Assembly: GCA_016765135.1 (NCBI GenBank)
Contig: JAESQN010000028.1
Location: forward strand, 47,652 to 111,651
Direction of reading: 5' to 3'
Source of the DNA: Robiginitomaculum sp.
GTDB taxonomy: Bacteria > Pseudomonadota > Alphaproteobacteria > Caulobacterales > Maricaulaceae
Length of the DNA stretch: 64,000 nucleotides
Under the pieces are notes generated by a model that saw only the letters and a list, made by a program, of their open reading frames with translations, had not been told where the DNA came from and made no database searches. The translations under genes and the position numbers were made by a program. Positions within the stretch are counted from its first letter, which is position 1; each line of letters opens with the position of its first letter. Positions 1 to 8,434 of the stretch are shown one piece after another.

Positions 1-534
1 GACATCACCTTTTATATTGTCAAAAGCATCATCGTCGCCGCTAAATGCTTTTGCGAGTCCACCAGCAAGAGCTGGGGATGGTTTTACCAATGTTATAGTC
101 GCGATTTTTACATCAGTATTGTCTTCACCATCGCGTGCCGTAAATTCCCGAAATTCCATTTTATCAAAACTGGCTTGTTCGCCCGCCATGTGAGCGCCCC
201 AAACTTTGATTTGCCCGATTGTGGTCGTATTATCATCATCACTTATCGTTACATCCGTGAAAGTGTAATTGCCGCCACTGCCGTCGCGGTTATCCCATTG
301 CAGTGTACCTGCACCCGGCTTGGCCAGCGAAAACGCAGCCAGGGCTTGCATACCTTCCGCATCGCTGACTTTACGAGCTTCGATTTTCTCGATAGCAACC
401 CCGGCTTTGGAAGCTTTTGTCTTGTTCTTGTCGCCGCAACCGCCCAGTATAAGGGTGGCGGCTATTGCACCGCCCATTGCAAGGTTTAGTGCAAGTGTCG
501 AAACTTTAAGGGCTTTATGTTTGGGAGTATTCAT
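1..534 (-). CDS. Lipoprotein of unknown function (3' end outside window)
   Basis: An open frame of 178 codons runs off the left edge without a stop. It begins with a charged N-terminus, a hydrophobic segment and the lipobox LILGGC at about residues 29-34, so the product is probably a lipidated envelope protein. The rest is acidic and soluble (for example VTISDDDNTT and GDDDAF) with a weak predicted beta-rich character. I do not recognise the family. Its ATG (532-534) overlaps the ATG of the divergent metallopeptidase gene (533-535), so both genes share the CATG tetramer and each leader lies inside the other coding region. No strong Shine-Dalgarno is visible. Confidence 0.7.
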   Translation of the reverse strand, partial: MNTPKHKALKVSTLALNLAMGGAIAATLILGGCGDKNKTKASKAGVAIEKIEARKVSDAEGMQALAAFSLAKPGAGTLQWDNRDGSGGNYTFTDVTISDDDNTTTIGQIKVWGAHMAGEQASFDKMEFREFTARDGEDNTDVKIATITLVKPSPALAGGLAKAFSGDDDAFDNIKGDV

Positions 535-1309
535 GGCGGGTTTCCTGTCTAAATTAAATCTGCGCATAGCAGACAGCAAAACGCACCCCAATTCAAGTGG
601 CAATTCCAGCTGGGTGGATGAAAATGATGGGCGTATTACCTATTATCTACGCCCGCGTGCCAGACGCATTCGCATAAAGATGGATGTTGCCAACCGGAAA
701 GTTGCCGTCACGGTTCCGGGCCGTGCCAATAAGCTCAAAGACGCCAAGCAGTTCGTTCGCGAAAAATACGATTGGATATTGGTGCAATTAGAAGCCTTCC
801 CGCCTGCTCAGCCATTTGTCGACGGGGGCGAGATATGGTTGCGCGGCGAGATATATACTTTGTATAGTCCCGACACGCGTGGTCGCCCCAAGGTCGATGA
901 GGAATTGAAACACCTAATCGTTCCAGCTCACCCGGATACCTTGGAAGGGCGAGCAAAACGGTTTTTAATCCGCGAGGCCCGTGAAGCTCTGACCAATTGC
1001 ACCCATGTTCACGCCAGTGCGCTCGGCAAAACCGTGAATAAAATCAGTGTGCGTGATACCAGCTCGCGTTGGGGGTCATGTGTCAGTCGCCGCTCCGGTA
1101 ACCATATTTCCTATTCCTGGCGCTTGATCTGCGCGCCGCCTTTTGTGCTTGATTATGTCACCGCCCATGAATGCGCCCATCTCATACACCCCGACCACAG
1201 CAAAAATTTCTGGAATTTGTGCAACGAATTGGTCGATACCGTCAAGCCTGCCGAAGCCTGGCTAAAAAACCACGGCAATAAACTCCACGCCGTTGGTGCG
1301 CTATCCTGA
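533..1309 (+). CDS. YgjP-like (DUF45/M48-type) zinc metallopeptidase
   Basis: The 258-residue product carries the zinc-protease signature TAHECAHLIHPDHSKNFW (HExxH at residues 212-216, probable third ligand H222) and the upstream SRWGSC motif (178-183), both typical of the YgjP/DUF45 family. It has no signal peptide, so it is probably cytoplasmic; its substrate is unknown. The frame stays open upstream to 269, but that extension would cover most of the lipoprotein gene on the other strand, so I chose the ATG at 533, which gives a normal family length. A later start at M50 would remove part of the N-terminal beta domain and is less likely. Confidence 0.85.
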   Translation: MAGFLSKLNLRIADSKTHPNSSGNSSWVDENDGRITYYLRPRARRIRIKMDVANRKVAVTVPGRANKLKDAKQFVREKYDWILVQLEAFPPAQPFVDGGEIWLRGEIYTLYSPDTRGRPKVDEELKHLIVPAHPDTLEGRAKRFLIREAREALTNCTHVHASALGKTVNKISVRDTSSRWGSCVSRRSGNHISYSWRLICAPPFVLDYVTAHECAHLIHPDHSKNFWNLCNELVDTVKPAEAWLKNHGNKLHAVGALS

Positions 1310-1332
1310 ACGTCAACAGACCCTAAGTATAG

Positions 1333-1728
1333 TTACAAATTATTTCCGTACACTTCTTTGGTCGCAACTTGCGCTAAAAATGCAGAACGGGTCAACCCGC
1401 GTTTTTTAGCCGTCTCGTCAATGCCTTTAAGCAGACCTGCATCCATGGTAATGTTGGCGCGAACAGAGCGTCCAGCAAAATCAATATAGGGGATTGCAAC
1501 AAGTAGAGCGCCTTCCTTTAAGTCTTGTGTCGCTTCCTGGCGGATATCTTCCATGGGGCGCGCTTTGATAAACGGCATATCTTCAAAATAGAAAGCAAGA
1601 GCCTGCGCTGCATTTGCTATAGCCAGATCCAGCGTGTCGCCAGCTGAATAGCAACCGGGTATATCAGGAAAGTGAACGCCGTAGGACGAGCCCTTTTCTT
1701 TATGAATAATTGCAATGTAGTTTTGCAT
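1333..1728 (-). CDS. hicB: HicB-family antitoxin
   Basis: A 131-residue protein with the HicB N-terminal partial RNase-H fold (FPDIPGCYSAGDT, residues 21-33, is the family hallmark) and a C-terminal ribbon-helix-helix-like DNA-binding segment (RANITMDAGLLKGIDE). It should neutralise HicA and autorepress the operon. The gene lies 9 bp downstream of hicA, the usual toxin-first order. The two genes are intact, so the module is probably functional. Confidence 0.9.
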   Translation of the reverse strand: MQNYIAIIHKEKGSSYGVHFPDIPGCYSAGDTLDLAIANAAQALAFYFEDMPFIKARPMEDIRQEATQDLKEGALLVAIPYIDFAGRSVRANITMDAGLLKGIDETAKKRGLTRSAFLAQVATKEVYGNNL

Positions 1729-1737
1729 ATTTTATCC

Positions 1738-1920
1738 TTATAACCAACCTGCCATTTTATAAATACTTCGCGCTGTGCCTGACGGGAGATCCTTTTTCGG
1801 GTGCGGGATTATAACAATTCTTCCGTTTTTTTTATATTTGTGATGTGAGCCTTTGCTGGACACAAATACAAATCCGTCATGTTCAAGTTTTTGAATTATC
1901 TTACGGCTATTTCTTTCCAT
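1738..1920 (-). CDS. hicA: HicA-family mRNA interferase toxin
   Basis: A 60-residue dsRBD-fold protein with the HicA core KLEHDGF, the catalytic histidine segment GSHHKYK (H26/H27) and IPHP further on. HicA cleaves mRNA independently of the ribosome. The frame extends to 1974, but the ATG at 1920 has a GAGA ribosome-binding sequence about 8 nt upstream and gives the normal HicA length. It is the first gene of the hicAB operon. A short spacer separates it from rsmD downstream on the same strand only after hicB's own leader region, so the pair is probably transcribed alone. Confidence 0.88.
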   Translation of the reverse strand: MERNSRKIIQKLEHDGFVFVSSKGSHHKYKKNGRIVIIPHPKKDLPSGTARSIYKMAGWL

Positions 1921-1990
1921 GTTATGTTTCTCGAAATGCAGATAAATACTTCTTAAATATCTAATGTTTGACATAAGTAGTTTTATCTAG

Positions 1991-2010
1991 TGCGCATATA
2001 AATACGCATA
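1991..2010. promoter_or_regulatory. Possible hicAB operator/promoter region
   Basis: The 110 bp upstream of hicA is AT-rich and contains TGCGCATATAAATACGCATA, in which the GCGCAT/ACGCAT halves form an imperfect inverted repeat with an AT centre. HicB-type antitoxins bind such palindromes, but the assignment is inference only. Confidence 0.3.
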
Positions 2011-2030
2011 AAATGGTGAATGTCAAGAAA

Positions 2031-2594
2031 TTATTGCGCCAACCCCATAAACACCACCTTAGCCGCGCCCCATATACGTGTGTCGTGTACCGTATAGCCG
2101 CGTAGGTTTGGTTCTTCGTCTTTGGCCACTTCGTAAATTATTACGGCTCCGTCCGCTATTAGGCCTTGTTCGCCCAGTTTACGCAAGACTGGGCGGGCCA
2201 GGCTTTTGTTATAGGGCGGATCCACGAATATATGTGTGAACGGGCCTCTAAGATTATTTGGCTCGATGCGCAGCTTGGTGGCATCACGGCGGTGCAGACG
2301 GGTGCTGCCGCCCAGACCCATATTGAGTGTGTTTTCGCGAATAGCGGCGCGGGCTTTTGGCTCGGTTTCCACAAACAAGCAAAACTCTGCGCCCCGCGAC
2401 ATAGCTTCCAGACCCAGTGCGCCGGAGCCTGCAAATATATCTATAACGACGGCACCATCCATAGGAGGTGACCATTCGGCGTGCTTCAAAATGTTGAAAA
2501 TACTTTCACGGGCCTGATCCGAAGTCGGACGGGTGGTCTTGCCGCTCGGGGTCACGATATTCCGGCCCCTGAATTTACCGCCGACGATGCGCAT
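2031..2594 (-). CDS. rsmD: 16S rRNA (guanine966-N2)-methyltransferase RsmD
   Basis: The 187-residue protein has the RsmD N-terminus MRIVGGKFRGR, the SAM-binding motif IDIFAGSGALGLEAMSRGA (residues 51-69) and the catalytic DPPY at 125-128. It methylates G966 of 16S rRNA during small-subunit assembly, using S-adenosylmethionine. Full length matches the family. It follows the pseudouridine synthase gene on the same strand with 128 bp between them, the common rluB-rsmD arrangement of rRNA modification genes. Confidence 0.95.
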   Translation of the reverse strand: MRIVGGKFRGRNIVTPSGKTTRPTSDQARESIFNILKHAEWSPPMDGAVVIDIFAGSGALGLEAMSRGAEFCLFVETEPKARAAIRENTLNMGLGGSTRLHRRDATKLRIEPNNLRGPFTHIFVDPPYNKSLARPVLRKLGEQGLIADGAVIIYEVAKDEEPNLRGYTVHDTRIWGAAKVVFMGLAQ

Positions 2595-2722
2595 TTATAT
2601 CGCTCCCGGCAGTGCGCAAGAGCGTACGCCTGCCCTGAAGTTGTAATGGGCGTGGCGCATGGGCGCCGACGGTTGGTCAGCCTTGCCTCGCAAATGCTCG
2701 GTACATATGAAGCTGGCAATCA

Positions 2723-3628
2723 TCATTTTTTGCGTCCTTTTCCAGAGGTGGATTTTCCAGCGACCGGTCTGCCCGCACCTGATCGCCGCAGACCTTTTTT
2801 GCCTTTGTAATTGGATTTCATTTTTGGTTTGCTCTTTATTGTCCCGGTTGGGCGTTCTTTGGGGACATCGACCAAATGCCCCAGCTGATCGCGCAACGCT
2901 TTGGGTTTGACCTCCTCGACCTGCCCGCGTCTCAAATCACCAAGCTGTATAGGGCCGTAGGACAGGCGGATCAGGCGGTTGACCTTGAGGCCTAGGGTTT
3001 CCAGGGCGCGGCGTATCTCGCGGTTTTTGCCCTCGCGGATGGTCAAACTGATCCAGGCATTAGTGCCTTGTTGTTTGTCCAGCGTCGCCTCAATAGGCCC
3101 GGTTTTTACGCCGTCGATCAAAATACCACTTTTGAGCCTGTCCAATCTGTCCTGTGTGGTTTTGCCGTAAGCCCGCGCCCGATATTTGCGGGCAAACCCG
3201 GTTTTGGGCAGCTCAAGTTTTCGCGCCAGCTCGCCGTCATTGGTCAGGAGTAATAGACCTTCGGAGGTCATATCCAGTCGCCCGACCGAAATCACACGCG
3301 GCAAATCTTTGGGCAGGTTTTCAAATACGGTGGGACGCCCGCCGGGGTCCATATGGGTGGTCAACAGCCCTACGGGTTTATGGTAACGCCACAGGCGCGG
3401 TGCGGCTTTGGCCTCGACGGGTTTATTATCCACCAGAATGGTTTCATGACCAGTGATCAGAAATGCAGGCGTGTCTAAAACCGTGCCGTTCACTGTAATC
3501 CGTCCAGCCGCAATCATGCGCTCAACCTCGCGGCGCGATGCCACGCCGGCGCGGGCCAGAACCTTGGCGATGCGTTCAGCCTTTTTGGCACCTTTATTCG
3601 CAGTTTTCTTTGCTTCAATTTGCGGCAC
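2723..3628 (-). CDS. rluB: RsuA/RluB-family rRNA pseudouridine synthase
   Basis: A 301-residue protein with an N-terminal S4 RNA-binding domain (about residues 17-65) and an RsuA-type catalytic domain with the GRLDMTSEGLLLLTND motif (catalytic D119). A basic low-complexity tail (KGKKGLRRSGAGRP) follows, as in many alphaproteobacterial homologues. It should isomerise uridine in 23S rRNA; RluB (U2605) is the likeliest orthologue, though RsuA/RluE-type specificity cannot be excluded. The start codon is GTG (3626-3628) with AAGGATAGG upstream. It is divergent from tadA with a 35 bp spacer. Confidence 0.88.
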   Translation of the reverse strand: MPQIEAKKTANKGAKKAERIAKVLARAGVASRREVERMIAAGRITVNGTVLDTPAFLITGHETILVDNKPVEAKAAPRLWRYHKPVGLLTTHMDPGGRPTVFENLPKDLPRVISVGRLDMTSEGLLLLTNDGELARKLELPKTGFARKYRARAYGKTTQDRLDRLKSGILIDGVKTGPIEATLDKQQGTNAWISLTIREGKNREIRRALETLGLKVNRLIRLSYGPIQLGDLRRGQVEEVKPKALRDQLGHLVDVPKERPTGTIKSKPKMKSNYKGKKGLRRSGAGRPVAGKSTSGKGRKK

Positions 3629-3663
3629 TTGACCTATCCTTGGTTTTGGCTCAATTCAGAGCC

Positions 3664-4122
3664 ATGAATGATGAACACTATATGCGCCAATGTATAGAGC
3701 AAGCGCAAGCGGCAAGTGTACGCGGGGAAGTGCCAGTGGGCGCTTTGGTGGTTGATCCGAATACAGATAAAGTGATTGCGCGAACAGGCAATGCCCCAAT
3801 TGGCATTTGCGACCCGACCGCCCACGCCGAAATCTTGGCGCTTAGGGACGCCGCCTATAAGACGGGTAATTACCGTCTAAGCGGGCTGACTCTTTATGTC
3901 ACATTGGAGCCGTGTACCATGTGCGCCGGGGCCATATCCAACGCCCGCATCACCCGTCTGGTTTACGGCGCATCCGACCCAGAGGGCGGAGCCGTACAAA
4001 ATGGTGTGCGGTTTTTTGAGCAAACCTCTTGCCATTCCAAACCGGAGGTTAAGGGCGGCGTTCTGGCGGATGAATGCGGGCAGATTTTGAAGAATTTCTT
4101 TAAAGCTCGCCGCCGTCAATAA
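3664..4122 (+). CDS. tadA: tRNA-specific adenosine deaminase TadA
   Basis: A 152-residue cytidine-deaminase-fold enzyme with the zinc/catalytic motifs HAE (residues 54-56) and PCTMC (83-87). TadA converts A34 to inosine in tRNA-Arg(ACG) and is usually essential. The ATG at 3664 gives the standard N-terminus with the first helix MRQCIEQAQAA; the frame is open further upstream but that region belongs to the divergent rluB gene. It is convergent with the downstream TonB receptor, whose stop is only 5 bp away, without a visible terminator. Confidence 0.95.
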   Translation: MNDEHYMRQCIEQAQAASVRGEVPVGALVVDPNTDKVIARTGNAPIGICDPTAHAEILALRDAAYKTGNYRLSGLTLYVTLEPCTMCAGAISNARITRLVYGASDPEGGAVQNGVRFFEQTSCHSKPEVKGGVLADECGQILKNFFKARRRQ

Positions 4123-4127
4123 AGCCG

Positions 4128-6239
4128 TTAAAACGTGCCGCTGACATCCAGGCTAAATGTAACCCCGAACGGGCGCACACGGGATTCTGTGAATTCCAGT
4201 TGGCCGAGATCGCGTCTGGTGGTGAAAGCCTGGCGCACCAGGTTATCGGTTTGATCAAGCAGGTTTCTAAGGCCTGCGCGGATTTTCAGGCCGTAAATGT
4301 CTTTGTGTTCCACAAATGCGGTGGCCAGTGGCCGGGTGTTGGTTTCCAGGCTGATGGTGTCGAGGCGAAATGACGGGGCGTTTACGTTTTGGTCAAGTGT
4401 ACCGCCATAAGCCCAATTTGTGTTCGGAATATCATGGCGAAATTCGATGTCCCATCTGGTTCGTTTGTCTTCGTTCAAACGTCGCGAGAGACCCGTGAGT
4501 GGGTCATCAACTTCTGAATTGCGCAGATCAAGCCTAAGGTCAAGCTGGGTGCCTTTGAACCCCCATTTATCGCCCTTGATCGTGGCGGTGAAATCGACGC
4601 CGTAGCGTTTGGCATTGTCAATATTCCCGACCGCATCGCCGTCTATACCAACCGGAATACGGTCAATCAGATCAGAGATAAGCTCGCCGTAAAACCTTGC
4701 ATTAAAAGTATTGCCTTGACCAAAGTTTTTATCAAACTCCACCGAGCCAACCCAGGCCTGGTTTGGAACCAGTTCCGAATTACCTGTATTGTTTAAATCG
4801 TCTTGTAAGTTGAGGGTGGAAATAAAATCAGAGAAATTTAACTGGCCGACTTCGCGCTCTATCCTGGTCCGGATGGTCAAGCTGTCGCTGGGTTTATAAC
4901 TTGTGGTAATGAGGCCTTTTGGACGGAAAAAATCGCGCACCTGATTGGCATCCCCGGTTTGGGAAATTTGTGAATACTCAAAACCGCCTGTGATTTGCAC
5001 ATCCCAATTTGGCAACAAAGCCCGGCTGTGGGTTAAGGCAAATTCGCCGCGTTGCTCTTCCACGCGTGATGTGCCGCCCGGTACGGGTACGGCAAAAAAA
5101 TCACCCGTGGTCGGATTTAAAATCTCCAGGCTTGAAGCAATATCAACGAAGTTAAATGCGCCCTCCAGGGACAATTGCCAGTTTTTGCCCTGGTTTGGGG
5201 CGAGCGAATATTCTGTCCGCACAATGGCTTCGCCGTCTTGGGAGGCCTGCCCGAACCTGCTGCCTGCGCTTTGTGCGCCAGCTGTAAATTGGTCAAATAT
5301 TGAGACAGCGGGGTTTTCCCTAAACCTGTAATAAGCAATGATTTTAAGCTTGCCGGTTAGGGATTTAGGCCCGGCGGGTAATTCATAGTCCGCGCCAACG
5401 CTGGCATTCCAGGCATCAACAGTTCTTAAAAACAAAGTCTCATTGTTATCGCCCATAACAGTATTACCCATAACAGTATTAGGGTGGGCGCTAAAGGCCG
5501 TGCGCCTGGATATTTCGCGGATTTCCAGGTCGAACAAATTATATTCCGCGTTCAGATTGACCACATGCCCATCCTTGGGCTTCCAGGTCAACGAGGTGGA
5601 AATACCCGGACTATCCCTGGAAAACCGCGCGGTCTCATCACGGGTCTCGAACACAAACCCGTCCGGTGTAAATCGTTCTTCCAGCCCGAAATTGCCAAAC
5701 CTGAAAGCAGTGTTGCGCAGGGTTGCGGCGTAAGACAAATCTCCGGTTTCGCCCGATACCGTGACAGACCCGCGCAATAGATTGGGTTTAACATTTTTGC
5801 GAAATTGTGGTCGCCATTGCCAGGTCGTGGAGACACCGGTGTTTTTGGTAGTAATATTGGCAACCCGTCCCAACAAGCCCGGAATGTCCAGGGTGGCCCC
5901 GTCAACAATATCAATACGCACCACATTTGCGGCATTGATGCGCGCCAGTTGATCTTCCGCATTGGTTTTACCAGAAATTCGTTCCCCGTTGATCAAAATA
6001 TTAGCTCCGCCTTGGCCCAGACCGCGCCTATTTTCACTGCTGCGAAGTTGAAATCCGGGCACACGGGCAATCATATCCAAGGCGTTACGCGGGGTGAATT
6101 GGTCGAAATACTCCAAGGTATAGGAGTTTATAGTGTCGGGGGTTTGTGCGTCTTGGGCAGTGCTTAATTGACCATAACCAAGAACGGTTATGGCCGTCAG
6201 GCAAAACCCGGCGCGAAAAACTCTAGTTAAATACTGCAA
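4128..6239 (-). CDS. TonB-dependent outer membrane receptor (paralogue 1)
   Basis: A 703-residue outer-membrane receptor with a signal peptide ending near STAQDAQ, a short plug domain (PRNALDMIARVPGFQLRSS, GQGGANILINGERISGKT) and a C-terminal 22-strand type barrel ending in SGTF, an aromatic C-terminus expected for BAM insertion. The plug is closely similar to that of the next gene upstream, so the two arose by tandem duplication. The start codon is TTG (6237-6239) with AGAGGT just upstream; no nearby ATG fits. A perfect inverted repeat abuts that ribosome-binding site. A perfect 15 bp tandem duplication (5452-5481) doubles NTVMG in the barrel. The ligand is unknown. Confidence 0.88.
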   Translation of the reverse strand: MQYLTRVFRAGFCLTAITVLGYGQLSTAQDAQTPDTINSYTLEYFDQFTPRNALDMIARVPGFQLRSSENRRGLGQGGANILINGERISGKTNAEDQLARINAANVVRIDIVDGATLDIPGLLGRVANITTKNTGVSTTWQWRPQFRKNVKPNLLRGSVTVSGETGDLSYAATLRNTAFRFGNFGLEERFTPDGFVFETRDETARFSRDSPGISTSLTWKPKDGHVVNLNAEYNLFDLEIREISRRTAFSAHPNTVMGNTVMGDNNETLFLRTVDAWNASVGADYELPAGPKSLTGKLKIIAYYRFRENPAVSIFDQFTAGAQSAGSRFGQASQDGEAIVRTEYSLAPNQGKNWQLSLEGAFNFVDIASSLEILNPTTGDFFAVPVPGGTSRVEEQRGEFALTHSRALLPNWDVQITGGFEYSQISQTGDANQVRDFFRPKGLITTSYKPSDSLTIRTRIEREVGQLNFSDFISTLNLQDDLNNTGNSELVPNQAWVGSVEFDKNFGQGNTFNARFYGELISDLIDRIPVGIDGDAVGNIDNAKRYGVDFTATIKGDKWGFKGTQLDLRLDLRNSEVDDPLTGLSRRLNEDKRTRWDIEFRHDIPNTNWAYGGTLDQNVNAPSFRLDTISLETNTRPLATAFVEHKDIYGLKIRAGLRNLLDQTDNLVRQAFTTRRDLGQLEFTESRVRPFGVTFSLDVSGTF
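5452..5481. repeat. Perfect 15 bp x2 in-frame tandem repeat
   Basis: CCCATAACAGTATTA occurs twice head to tail inside the TonB receptor gene and encodes NTVMG-NTVMG on the minus strand. The copies are identical at DNA level, so the duplication looks recent. It probably lies in an extracellular loop. Confidence 0.9.
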
Positions 6240-6248
6240 ATTTACCTC

Positions 6249-6287
6249 TAAATACTCTAAACGTGAAAACCATGTTTAGAGTATTTA
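6249..6287. promoter_or_regulatory. 14 bp perfect inverted repeat in the leader of TonB receptor 1
   Basis: TAAATACTCTAAAC (6249-6262) and GTTTAGAGTATTTA (6274-6287) are exact reverse complements separated by 11 nt. The left arm directly touches the AGAGGT ribosome-binding site of the receptor, whose TTG start is 10 bp away. It may be an operator for a dimeric regulator or an mRNA hairpin controlling translation. It lacks a GC-rich stem and T-run, so it is not a typical intrinsic terminator. Confidence 0.75.
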
Positions 6288-6338
6288 AGGCACAAGGAAA
6301 GTAAACAAATTGTCAGGTAGTGCTTAATTAGATAGTTC

Positions 6339-8381
6339 TTAAAACGTACCGCTGACCCGCATATTATATATGAGGTCAAAACTACGGCTGCGGTCTTCTA
6401 TGCGCAATAGATTGACGCGGCGGTTGTCAAAAACCTCGCGCCGAAAATCGCCACTGGCGTCAAACAGATTGCCAATTTGCGCCCGCACTTTCAGGCCAAA
6501 AACATCTTTGTGTTCAATATAGGCGGAACTCCACGGCCTATCAAGGTTAAACTGCTCGGTGGTGGTTAAGCGGAAATTTGGAGCCCGTATGTTTTGGTCG
6601 GCGAAAAACCCCCAGGCCCAACTAGTGTTTGGAATGTCATGGCGGAACTCAACGCTCCAGTTAGATTTGGTGTCACCGTTCAGTCTACGGTTAAATCCGC
6701 CAATCGGGTCGATGATTGATGAGCGGCGCAAGAGAAATGACAAATCGAGCTGAGTGCCTTTAAACCCCCATTTGTCCCCTTTAAGTGTGGTGTTGAAGGT
6801 GATCCCATAACGGTTCGCACTGTCGATATTCCCGACCGCATCTCCGTCTACCCCAATAGGAATGCGTTCAACCCGGTCAGAAATAAACGTGTGAAAAGCT
6901 CGGATTTTTAAGGTATTGCCATTGCCGAAGTCTTTATTCAACGTGACCCCCGCAAATAAATCTTGTTGTGGAACCAAAGAGGTATTGCCTAATGTATCCA
7001 ATTCATCCTGTACGTCGACCGAGGAAATAAAATCGAAAAAACTCAACTGCCCGACTTCACGTTCTATTCTTGTGACAATGGAGGTGCTGTCATTTAGTTT
7101 ATAGGTGGCGGAAATAAACCCTTTCGGGCGAAAAAAGTTACGGGTCAAACCGATGTCTTGGGACAGCTCGGAATACTCCGCGCCGAAAGAGGCTTGCACA
7201 TCCCATTTGCTCGACAATTTTCGCGAATGGGTGAGGGTGGCTTCGCCGCGTTTTTCTTCGACCCGTGATGTAGCGCCGGTAAGCGGTACATTAACAAAAA
7301 CCCCGTTATCCAGTACCACAAGACTGGACGCAATATCGAGATAATTAAACACACCTTCGACCCCGATTTGCCAATCGCCTTTATCATTTGGTTTCCAAGA
7401 ATATTCTGCGCGGCCAATAATTTCGGCTTCATCAGCGGCGCGGGAAAAACGACTGCCGGATGTGCGCCCAAGCACCGGATCAAACACATCAAAGCGCGAA
7501 ATGGTCGGCGAATGCTCAAAGCGGTAATGGCCGATCAATTTTAATTTGCCGTTTTTTTCACTCATGAGGAACGGAAATTCATAATCCACATCGACGCTGG
7601 CATTCCATTCGTCTTCGGCGTTGGAAAACAGGGTTTCCCCCGTTGTGCCTGCCGCCGTCACCGCCGTGCTTCTGGATTGTTCGCGGCCATTAAAATTGAC
7701 CTGGTTGTATTTCAGGTTCAAATTACCCACATGGTCTTGCTTGGGTTTCCAGGTTAAGTCCGCCGCAACGCCTGGGTTGTCGCGGAAAAATTGGGCGTCC
7801 TCATTGCGGGTTTCAAACAGAACACCATTTGCATCTGTCAGAGTTTCCAGACCCCTATTCCCATTTCGAAAAGGGTTGTTTTGTGCGGTAAATGACCAGG
7901 CCAGATCACCGCTCTCGCCGGACACCGTTGCCTTGAGATCATAGAGATTAGCTGGGAGCCGGTTGCGCCATTCCGGGCGCCATTCCCATGTGCCGGATAC
8001 GCCCGTGCTTTTGGTGATGACATTGGCCACTTGCCCGCTAAGCCCCGGAATATCCAAAGACGTGCCGTCAACAATTTCGATGCGCACCACATTGGCGGCA
8101 TTGATACGCGACAATTGATCCCCTGCATTGGTTTTGCCAGAAATTCTGTCCCCATTGATCAAGACATTGGCACCGCCCTGGCCCAGCCCGCGCCTGCCGC
8201 CGCTTGAGCGGATTTGAAAACCGGGAATACGCGACACCATATCAATGGCGGTGCGCGGCACAAATTGCTCGAAATACGCGGGCTCAAAGACTTGGGTGCC
8301 ATCACTTGTTTCTTGGCCGTATGCGGTTGTACTGAGGGTGAGCGTAACCAGCCCACCCAAGAGGGTGCGTTTTAAATACAT
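6339..8381 (-). CDS. TonB-dependent outer membrane receptor (paralogue 2)
   Basis: A 680-residue receptor with a signal peptide (MYLKRTLLGGLVTLTLSTTA, then YGQ), a plug domain with VPRTAIDMVSRIPGFQIRSS and GQGGANVLINGDRISGKT, and a barrel ending in RVSGTF. It parallels paralogue 1 along its whole length (for example the shared GDKWGFKGTQLDL and FRHDIPNT segments). It lies 53 bp downstream of the BlaR1-like gene and 99 bp upstream of paralogue 1 on the same strand, so it may belong to the blaI-blaR1 transcription unit. The receptor's substrate is not evident from sequence; peptide uptake is a hypothesis from the neighbouring POT transporter. Confidence 0.88.
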   Translation of the reverse strand: MYLKRTLLGGLVTLTLSTTAYGQETSDGTQVFEPAYFEQFVPRTAIDMVSRIPGFQIRSSGGRRGLGQGGANVLINGDRISGKTNAGDQLSRINAANVVRIEIVDGTSLDIPGLSGQVANVITKSTGVSGTWEWRPEWRNRLPANLYDLKATVSGESGDLAWSFTAQNNPFRNGNRGLETLTDANGVLFETRNEDAQFFRDNPGVAADLTWKPKQDHVGNLNLKYNQVNFNGREQSRSTAVTAAGTTGETLFSNAEDEWNASVDVDYEFPFLMSEKNGKLKLIGHYRFEHSPTISRFDVFDPVLGRTSGSRFSRAADEAEIIGRAEYSWKPNDKGDWQIGVEGVFNYLDIASSLVVLDNGVFVNVPLTGATSRVEEKRGEATLTHSRKLSSKWDVQASFGAEYSELSQDIGLTRNFFRPKGFISATYKLNDSTSIVTRIEREVGQLSFFDFISSVDVQDELDTLGNTSLVPQQDLFAGVTLNKDFGNGNTLKIRAFHTFISDRVERIPIGVDGDAVGNIDSANRYGITFNTTLKGDKWGFKGTQLDLSFLLRRSSIIDPIGGFNRRLNGDTKSNWSVEFRHDIPNTSWAWGFFADQNIRAPNFRLTTTEQFNLDRPWSSAYIEHKDVFGLKVRAQIGNLFDASGDFRREVFDNRRVNLLRIEDRSRSFDLIYNMRVSGTF

Positions 8382-8434
8382 TGTGTTATGCCTTAATGTT
8401 GTTGTTTATGTTTGGGTGTTAATTTTCTTTTGTG

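Noticed and set aside
269..532. Upstream extension of the YgjP-like metallopeptidase to 269
   Set aside because: It would be coded antisense within the lipoprotein gene and resembles nothing; the family starts near the ATG at 533.
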